Position numbers and translations under genes: made by a program | In this document: one piece after another, positions 1-4,100 of the stretch | How the letters are laid out: each line of letters begins with the position of its first letter | Position numbering within the stretch: position 1 is the stretch's first letter | From: Saprospiraceae bacterium | GTDB lineage: Bacteria; Bacteroidota; Bacteroidia; Chitinophagales; Saprospiraceae | Length of the DNA: 9,762 nucleotides | Assembly: GCA_025455635.1 (NCBI GenBank) | Contig: JALOMF010000118.1 | Location: 1 to 9,762, forward strand | Reading direction: 5' to 3' | Notes under the pieces: model-generated | Seen by the model: the letters and a program-made list of their open reading frames with translations, nothing else | Told to the model about the DNA's origin: nothing | Database searches by the model: none

Positions 1-196
1 CGACGATGTTCTCGTGCATCTGCACCATGCTTTTCCACCAATATTCCTTGATATTGTTTTTGAGCAAAACGCCGTAGGGGCCGTAATCATAGACTGCGCT
101 GAGGCCATCGTAGATTTCAGATGATTGGTAAATAAAGCCGTACTCCTTGCAGTGGGCCGTGAGTTTCTTGAATGCGTCTGCGGATGTTTGAGACAT
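1..196 (-). CDS. glyS: Glycine--tRNA ligase (class II, dimeric type), N-terminal fragment
   Basis: The first 65 codons of a gene that runs off the left edge. The enzyme charges tRNA-Gly with glycine in the cytoplasm. The translation begins MSQTSADAFKKLTAHCKEYG and continues with the very conserved stretch SSEIYDGLSAVYDYGP, then GVLLKNNIKEYWW and QMHENIV, which is the class II motif 1 region of single-chain (alpha2) glycyl-tRNA synthetases. The ATG at 196 is chosen because the conserved N-terminus starts about nine residues later and a repeat, not coding sequence, lies upstream. No typical Shine-Dalgarno sequence is visible; a heptamer repeat fills the ribosome-binding position. Identification is firm; only the N-terminus can be seen. 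Confidence 0.95.
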   Translation of the reverse strand, partial: MSQTSADAFKKLTAHCKEYGFIYQSSEIYDGLSAVYDYGPYGVLLKNNIKEYWWKSMVQMHENIV

Positions 197-199
197 TGC

Positions 200-231
200 G
201 ATTTCGGATTGCGGATTTCGGATTTCGGATT
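200..231 (-). repeat. Heptamer tandem repeat abutting the glyS start codon
   Basis: On the plus strand the units are GATTTCG (200-206), GATTGCG (207-213), GATTTCG (214-220), GATTTCG (221-227) and a partial GATT (228-231), followed by a run of six G. It is thus 4.6 copies of a 7-bp unit with a single variant base. It ends three bases from the glyS ATG, so in the mRNA the repeat (CGAAATC units) occupies the ribosome-binding region. Short heptamer tandem repeats between genes are known from cyanobacteria (STRR); relationship to those is not implied. Confidence 0.8.
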
Positions 232-312
232 GGGGGGAAGTGCCAAGCCGAAATTCAAATCCCATGATGTTCGATAAACGGATTTTGGGTGAAAAGTTGC
301 CCAAAAGGAGGG

Positions 313-320
313 CAAAGGTA
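313..320 (-). promoter_or_regulatory. Predicted glyS promoter, -7 element TACCTTTG
   Basis: The minus strand reads TACCTTTG, a perfect match to the Bacteroidota -7 consensus TAnnTTTG. About 20 bases upstream lies TTTC, an imperfect -33 element. The predicted transcript would start near 307 and have a leader of about 110 bases that includes the heptamer repeat. A small inverted repeat (297-302 with 310-315) overlaps the start region. Confidence 0.45.
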
Positions 321-377
321 AGTGATGGAGTGTAGAAATTGAAAGCGGGATTCAGTGTTTGCGAAGCAATAAAACGC

Positions 378-406
378 AAAAAGGCGAGCCAATGGCCCGC
401 CTTTTT
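378..406. terminator. Intrinsic terminator, probably bidirectional, downstream of the OmpA-family gene
   Basis: The arms AAAAAGGCG (378-386) and CGCCTTTTT (398-406) are exact reverse complements. After one A/C mismatch the stem continues GCC/GGC around the loop AAT. The A tract on one side and T tract on the other give a U-rich end in both directions. It lies about 110 bases past the stop of the minus-strand OmpA-family gene and upstream of the predicted glyS promoter, so it should separate the two transcripts. Confidence 0.8.
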
Positions 407-487
407 GTATAAAATGCTTTGAGCGACAATTTGGAAAGCGTGGCAGCATCCATAAAAGCAGGTCATTTTCGGAAATGCACTGCACCG

Positions 488-511
488 ACTGCCAACTGCC
501 AACTGCAGACT
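488..511 (-). repeat. Heptamer tandem repeat just after the OmpA-family stop codon
   Basis: Plus-strand units are ACTGCCA (488-494), ACTGCCA (495-501), ACTGCAG (502-508) and partial ACT (509-511); a degenerate ACTGCAC copy lies at 479-485. The repeat begins three bases after the TAA stop of the minus-strand gene, so it is transcribed in its 3' end. The unit differs from the heptamer next to glyS but the period is the same. Confidence 0.7.
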
Positions 512-514
512 CAA

Positions 515-1627
515 TTAGTTGCTCAATACCCGGAACTCCGTGCGACGGTTCTTGGCGTGCTCATTTTCAGAGCACTCAACGCCATCGGCACAACGGTTTT
601 TCAGTTTAGTCTCGCCGTAGCCACGGGCTACAAGGCGGCTGCGCTGGATACCACGGCCCACGAGGTAGTTCACTACTGACTCGGCACGAGCTTGTGACAG
701 GCTCTGGTTGGCTTCGTTTGCACCACGGCTATCAGTGTGCGAAGCGATTTCAACACGGATATTTGGCTTGTCCTTCATCAATTTCAAAAGCTTGGAATCA
801 ATGATGCCACGTGACTCGGCAGTCAAGCGGGCACTGCCCAATTCGTAGAGGATAGGCAGCACGTTGTTGTCGGTCAGGGCGCAGTCAATTTCTTCCCAAA
901 CGGCAACACCGCCCCTGTCCTTCAGGGTTTCCACTGTTTCAACAGCGTACTCGGCAGGGATTTCGGTTTTCACCACTTCTTCGTCCTTCACCAATACACG
1001 CTTGGTGATGGTCTTGTACTCGGCAGGGATTTCGATGGTCTCGTAGCGGGCCTCTTTTGCCACTACCTGACGGGTTACGGTCATGGACTTGCCACCCTTT
1101 TTAACCTTAGAAAAAGTAGCGTCCGCCTCCACGGTCTGGCTGTTCACGTTGCGGAACTCGGCAGGGTGCTCCACGTAGCAAAGCACCATGCAATCACGTG
1201 GGTCGTCGGATTTGCAGTTTTCGGCAGACGACTGGTATTCCCAACGGGCCACTTTTGGGCGCACTTCGATGGTCTCGGACTTTGTGCCCAACTTGGCTGG
1301 TACGATGGTGATTTCGTTGTAAGGCTGCTCGATTTCGATGGTCTCGGACTCGGTTTTGTACTCGGCAGGGTATGCCACGTACTTCTTGGATGCTGCTTTT
1401 ACCATCACACGTTCCTCAACGGTTTTGTATTCGGCAGGCACTTTCTTGAGGGTAGTGTATGCTGGCCGGGCCAACATGCGCTTCTCGGTAGTTTCGTACT
1501 GCTCTGGCGTCACGCAACGGATGTAGCATTTGCCTGGTACTGGGTTTGCTGGCAATCCCTCTACTTGGGCTTGGATAGCTGTCGCCAATAAGAATAGCGA
1601 ACAAAGTAAAACAACTTGCTTTTTCAT
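515..1627 (-). CDS. OmpA-family protein with PAEYKT-type repeats, secreted
   Basis: A 370-residue exported protein. It starts with a signal peptide (Met-Lys-Lys, hydrophobic stretch about 5-18, likely cleavage after A20 in AIQA|Q). Residues 55-240 hold degenerate repeats headed by PAEYKT or variants at about 64, 87, 110 (PAKLGT), 155 (PAEFRN), 201 and 224, each followed by a charged T/V/E-rich strand. Residues 257-369 are an OmpA-like peptidoglycan-binding domain: HTDSRG with D299 and NRRTEF with R361/R362, the usual wall-binding positions, plus a C345/C352 loop. It is not a classic OmpA, since no transmembrane barrel is evident. The likely place is the periplasm or the inner face of the outer membrane, bound to the wall. 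The repeat region's job is unknown. It is probably a single-gene unit, with its own predicted promoter and terminator. Confidence 0.9.
   Translation of the reverse strand: MKKQVVLLCSLFLLATAIQAQVEGLPANPVPGKCYIRCVTPEQYETTEKRMLARPAYTTLKKVPAEYKTVEERVMVKAASKKYVAYPAEYKTESETIEIEQPYNEITIVPAKLGTKSETIEVRPKVARWEYQSSAENCKSDDPRDCMVLCYVEHPAEFRNVNSQTVEADATFSKVKKGGKSMTVTRQVVAKEARYETIEIPAEYKTITKRVLVKDEEVVKTEIPAEYAVETVETLKDRGGVAVWEEIDCALTDNNVLPILYELGSARLTAESRGIIDSKLLKLMKDKPNIRVEIASHTDSRGANEANQSLSQARAESVVNYLVGRGIQRSRLVARGYGETKLKNRCADGVECSENEHAKNRRTEFRVLSN
908..1465 (-). repeat. Degenerate in-frame repeats encoding PAEYKT units
   Basis: The coding region for residues 55-240 repeats at DNA level. The plus strand shows GTACTCGGCAGG at 947-958, 1016-1027 and 1358-1369, and a one-base variant at 1427-1438. 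The words TTTCGATGGTCTCG and CTTCGATGGTCTCG also recur next to them. The unit at protein level is roughly 20-25 residues. Such repeats can expand or shrink by recombination. Confidence 0.65.
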
Positions 1628-1924
1628 ACACTGAGATTTTAGATTAGAATTAATTGAAAAGCTGATTGATAAATTCTTCCAAGATGTAGACAGATTCGAT
1701 TCAGGAGAATAAGGAGGGAATCCAATGATTCCTACTGGGTAAGTATGCGCTAGCTGATTAAGTGCGCAAATCTAATAATACATTTGTGAAGTTGAAGCAA
1801 CAATACTACAAAAATAGCATTAAACTTTCATTGACTTTACAAAGCTGCCTTTAGACCTTACCGAACGAAAAAGGTAACAGCTTTTATTAGATTATTTTTC
1901 AATGAGATAGCCTAAAAAACAAAG
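1628..1924. other. Intergenic leader of the OmpA-family gene and 3' region of the methyltransferase gene
   Basis: A 297-bp AT-rich gap. The OmpA-family promoter is predicted near 1767-1803, which leaves a leader of about 140 bases. Within the leader GGAATC (1717-1722) and GATTCC (1727-1732) form a small perfect hairpin with a 4-base loop. No hairpin plus T tract was found behind the methyltransferase stop codon at 1925. Nothing gene-like was seen. Confidence 0.5.
1767..1803 (-). promoter_or_regulatory. Predicted promoter of the OmpA-family gene
   Basis: The minus strand has TAGATTTG at 1774-1767, a perfect TAnnTTTG -7 box. TTG at 1800-1798 (doubled as TTGTTG up to 1803) lies 23 bases upstream, at the long end of the accepted -33 spacing. 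The surrounding sequence is AT-rich, as expected for a promoter. Confidence 0.45.
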
Positions 1925-2551
1925 CTAGATTTTCCGGGCGATGAGCACCCCATCCCTCACGGGCAGCATCAAATTTTCCACCCTAGGGTCGTTATGCACC
2001 AATTTATTGAAAGCATCCATGGTCTGGGTATCGGCATCTTCCGCCTTTTTGGCCACTTTCCCGTCCCAGAGCACGTTATCGGCGATGAGGAGGCCGCCGG
2101 GATTCAGCAGTTCCACCAGCATTTCATAATAAACCGGGTAGTCGAATTTTGCGGCGTCCAAAAAGACGAGGTCGAATCGCAGCCCAAGCCGGGGTATCAC
2201 CTCCTTCGCATCGCCCAAATGCGCCTCGATGCAATGCGATAGCCCCGCTTTTTCGAAGAATTTCTGGCTGATATGTGCCAGTTCTGCATTGACCTCTATC
2301 GTGTGCAAGCGGCCACCCGCTGGCAGCCCCTTGGCTATGCAGATGGCGGCATACCCCGTAAAAGTACCAATCTCAAGGGCCAGCATCGGCTTGGACAAGC
2401 TCGTGAGCAGGGTAAGTAAGTGGCCTTGCATCTTGCCGCTTATCATCTGCGGCGATAGCGTGTTTAGGTGGGTTTCCCGCTCCAATTCGTAAAGCGCAGG
2501 CACCAGCAGCGTAGTGTGCGCTTCGCAATAGGCATTTATCTTTTTTTGCAT
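1925..2551 (-). CDS. SAM-dependent O-methyltransferase (family 3, caffeoyl-CoA OMT/TrmR-like)
   Basis: A 208-residue cytoplasmic methyltransferase. SAM-binding motif I is LEIGTFTGY at 59-67, the acidic residue after strand 2 is E86 (HTIEVN), and GDA lies at 113-115. The divalent-metal ligands of this family are visible: D132 in FLDAAK, then D158 and N159 in ADNVLW. Bacterial relatives methylate small catechol-like molecules or, as B. subtilis TrmR (YrrM), 5-hydroxyuridine in tRNA; the sequence does not decide between these. The ATG at 2551 is preferred over a GTG at 2596, because the extra 15 residues are arginine/proline-rich and the MQKKINAYCE start fits the family length. It follows the LuxR-type gene after 57 bases on the same strand and may be cotranscribed with it. 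Confidence 0.88.
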   Translation of the reverse strand: MQKKINAYCEAHTTLLVPALYELERETHLNTLSPQMISGKMQGHLLTLLTSLSKPMLALEIGTFTGYAAICIAKGLPAGGRLHTIEVNAELAHISQKFFEKAGLSHCIEAHLGDAKEVIPRLGLRFDLVFLDAAKFDYPVYYEMLVELLNPGGLLIADNVLWDGKVAKKAEDADTQTMDAFNKLVHNDPRVENLMLPVRDGVLIARKI

Positions 2552-2608
2552 TTGAAAAATAGGGACTGGGCGTGGACAGCGGCGCTGAAACACCACCCAA
2601 GGTGAGCG

Positions 2609-3034
2609 TCAGGCCATGCCGGATTGCATGGCCAGCTTTAGTAGGTCAACTTGCTTGGACACGCCAAGCTTTTGCTGGATGTGCTTGCGGTGCGTGTCCA
2701 CGGTGAGCTTGCTGATGCCCAAGTTGTCGGCGATTTCCTTGGAGGTTTGGCCGTTCACGATGAGCCGAAGCACCTCCCGTTCACGTTCGGTCAGCTTGAA
2801 GGTCTTGGCAAGGGCCTTGGCAGCCTGACCTCCTTCGTTGGGCTTTGAGCCTCCCGAATCGGCTGGGAGGACATGGGCGAAAGCAACTTTTTCGTTGGCC
2901 TTGCCCAGGGCAAGGTTCACCTCCCGAAATACCCTTCGGTGATAGGCAAGCTGCGCAGCAAGTTCCTTGTTTTCCCGCCGCAACATGCTGATTTCTTTGT
3001 TCAATTGCTCTGTTGTTTTGCTTTGCTCTATCAT
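2609..3034 (-). CDS. Small LuxR-type HTH transcriptional regulator with N-terminal coiled coil
   Basis: A 141-residue DNA-binding protein without a receiver or ligand-sensing domain. Residues about 5-48 are rich in Glu, Lys, Leu and Gln with heptad spacing (NKEISMLRRENKELAAQL) and are likely a coiled-coil dimerisation segment. A Gly/Ser/Pro linker (58-70) follows. Residues 78-138 are a LuxR/GerE helix-turn-helix: LTEREREVLRLIVNGQTSKE, then IADNLGISKLTVDTHRKHI with the recognition helix near 98-112, ending QKLGVSKQVDLL. The ATG at 3034 is chosen; an ATG at 3178 would add 48 residues encoded by homopolymer-rich sequence unlike a protein domain. It is divergent from the response regulator at 3342 and 57 bases upstream of the methyltransferase gene. 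What it senses, if anything, is unknown. Confidence 0.85.
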   Translation of the reverse strand: MIEQSKTTEQLNKEISMLRRENKELAAQLAYHRRVFREVNLALGKANEKVAFAHVLPADSGGSKPNEGGQAAKALAKTFKLTEREREVLRLIVNGQTSKEIADNLGISKLTVDTHRKHIQQKLGVSKQVDLLKLAMQSGMA

Positions 3035-3341
3035 GGTGTCAAAGTTTGTTCTAATATTTTTGAATTGGGTTTCTCGTTTTTTTAAAACAAAAAAGGCTGG
3101 ATTTTCGAGGCTTGTTTTGTGGTTTTGCACAAATGCGTATCTTGCACCCCGTTTACAAGAACCGATTAAATACGACATCCTACCTCAGAAGCAGTTTGTC
3201 CGTCTAGCACCTAACAGCCCTGCTTCTTACATTTGCAATACTCGCATTGCATTGCCGCATTTTATCGGCCCTCTTGATAGACTTCCACCACACTATTCAG
3301 AACACCGGCGTTATGTTTTTTATTAACTTAAAGTGTTTCCC
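3035..3341. other. Divergent regulatory region between two LuxR-type regulator genes
   Basis: A 307-bp region that must hold the start signals of both divergent regulator genes. For the plus-strand gene a TAnnTTTG box is visible at 3228-3235. For the minus-strand gene no perfect box was found. The stretch 3076-3096 is a T7-A4-C-A6 low-complexity motif; its 15-bp core recurs at 6577-6591 in front of the PD40/OmpA/SPOR gene. No gene-like frame was accepted here. Confidence 0.5.
3228..3235 (+). promoter_or_regulatory. Predicted response-regulator promoter, -7 element TACATTTG
   Basis: TACATTTG matches TAnnTTTG exactly and lies about 107 bases before the ATG at 3342. No good -33 element is at the expected distance; the nearest TTTG (3195-3198) is 29 bases upstream, which is too far. 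The inverted repeat GCAAT (3235-3239) / ATTGC (3246-3250) overlaps the likely transcription start and could be an operator, though it is short. Confidence 0.35.
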
Positions 3342-4004
3342 ATGAACAAGCAACAACAAATTAAGGTGTTTATTGCCGACGACCACCCTATTGTACTTCA
3401 GGGTGTGTCTTGTGTTCTTTCCAACAATCCAGCATTTCAAGTTGTAGGTACGGCGGCTTCCGGCGACGAGCTTTCCAGAAAATTGCTCCACGCCAAGCCA
3501 AATGTGCTGCTGCTCGACCTGAACATGCCGGGCAAAGATTTTTACGAAAACATCAATTGGGTAAAAACCAATGCACCTTCGGTGAAAATCCTAGCCTACA
3601 CATCCTATCACACGACCGACCTCGTTCGGTCGCTCATCCACGACGGCGCAGCGGGCTACCTGCCCAAAACCGCCACGCCTGCAGAAATTGCGGAAGCCAT
3701 CCAGTGTGTGTCTCAAGGTGAAATTCACGTGACAATGGTAGCCCATGCCCAATCCGACGCAACACCTGTGACGGAGCACGCAGCCTCGCTTCCCGATGAT
3801 TTCCGAAAGCGCCTCGGCCTTTCCCGTCGGGAACAAGAAATCCTCGTGCTCATCAGCCGTGGACTCAGCAGCCAACGCATTGGGCAAACCCTCTACATCA
3901 GCAAGCACACCGTGGAGACGCATCGGAAGAACATCCTCCGCAAACTAGATTTCAATTCCAGCACTGAACTCGTCAAGTTCGCTGTCCAGCAGCGGCTGGT
4001 TTAG
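3342..4004 (+). CDS. NarL/FixJ-family response regulator (REC + LuxR HTH)
   Basis: A 220-residue two-component response regulator. The receiver domain spans about 7-122: acidic pair D13/D14 in FIADDHP, phosphoacceptor D59 in LLLDLNMPG, T87 in AYTSYH and K109 in GYLPKT, so all key residues are present. The LuxR-type HTH covers about 158-217: GLSRREQEILVLISRGLSSQ, then LYISKHTVETHRKNILRKL. Phosphorylation by a histidine kinase would drive dimerisation and DNA binding. The ATG at 3342 is taken rather than the in-frame GTG at 3333, because the receiver strand begins six residues later. No kinase gene is in the window, so it is an orphan here. It is the only plus-strand gene. Its targets are unknown; the divergent LuxR-type gene is the most obvious candidate. 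Confidence 0.93.
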   Translation: MNKQQQIKVFIADDHPIVLQGVSCVLSNNPAFQVVGTAASGDELSRKLLHAKPNVLLLDLNMPGKDFYENINWVKTNAPSVKILAYTSYHTTDLVRSLIHDGAAGYLPKTATPAEIAEAIQCVSQGEIHVTMVAHAQSDATPVTEHAASLPDDFRKRLGLSRREQEILVLISRGLSSQRIGQTLYISKHTVETHRKNILRKLDFNSSTELVKFAVQQRLV

Positions 4005-4013
4005 TAACTGGGG

Positions 4014-4091
4014 AATTGGTTGAATCGGTTGAATTTGGGGAATTGGTAGGCCGGTGCCTACCAATTCAACTAGTTCAACCAATTCAACCAG
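4014..4091. repeat. 9-mer tandem repeats in inverted arrangement, long hairpin, possible bidirectional terminator
   Basis: The left arm is four 9-mers: AATTGGTTG (4014-4022), AATCGGTTG (4023-4031), AATTTGGGG (4032-4040) and AATTGGTAG (4041-4049). The right arm is the complementary AATTCAACT, AGTTCAACC, AATTCAACC (4063-4089). Bases 4016-4051 and 4056-4091 pair over 36 positions with six mismatches around the loop CGGT; the inner 12 pairs (4040-4051 with 4056-4067) are perfect. It fills the 96-bp gap between the convergent response-regulator and PD40/OmpA/SPOR genes, so it would fold in both transcripts. There is no clear U tract, so the terminator role is inferred from position. Confidence 0.75.
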
Positions 4092-4100
4092 TTTGCCAAT

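Larger units (their letters stand above)
197..514. other. Intergenic region between the OmpA-family gene and glyS
   Basis: A 318-bp gap with no convincing gene. It contains, from the OmpA-family side, a heptamer repeat (488-511), a hairpin terminator (378-406), a predicted glyS promoter (313-320) and a second heptamer repeat against the glyS start (200-231). The stretch 407-487 shows nothing recognisable. A 76-codon minus-strand open frame crosses both terminator and promoter and does not look coding. Confidence 0.6.

Noticed and set aside
197..330. T-box riboswitch in front of glyS
   Set aside because: No T-box consensus, specifier stem or antiterminator could be found; T-boxes are typical of Firmicutes rather than Bacteroidota.
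255..485. 76-codon minus-strand frame between the OmpA-family gene and glyS
   Set aside because: It spans the intrinsic terminator and the predicted glyS promoter, has no recognisable domain and no plausible start context.
200..511. CRISPR-like array from the two short repeats
   Set aside because: The units are 7 bp, directly tandem and without spacers; there are no cas genes.
1166..1591. 141-codon plus-strand frame inside the OmpA-family gene
   Set aside because: It is the complement of the repetitive coding region; its Gly/Phe/Leu-rich repeats simply mirror the PAEYKT codons.
1746..1768. TGCGC/GCGCA inverted repeat near the OmpA-family promoter
   Set aside because: Only five pairs with a 13-base loop; within chance expectation.
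2552..2596. Longer methyltransferase start (GTG at 2596)
   Set aside because: It adds 15 Arg/Pro-rich residues not expected in the family; the ATG at 2551 gives the usual N-terminus.
3035..3178. Longer start for the small LuxR-type protein (ATG at 3178)
   Set aside because: The extra 48 residues come from A/T homopolymer-rich sequence with no domain, and the coiled coil begins just after the ATG at 3034. It cannot be fully excluded.
2967..3326. 119-codon plus-strand frame opposite the small LuxR-type gene and the divergent region
   Set aside because: Half is antisense to a clear HTH gene and the rest translates promoter and homopolymer sequence; no domain is visible.
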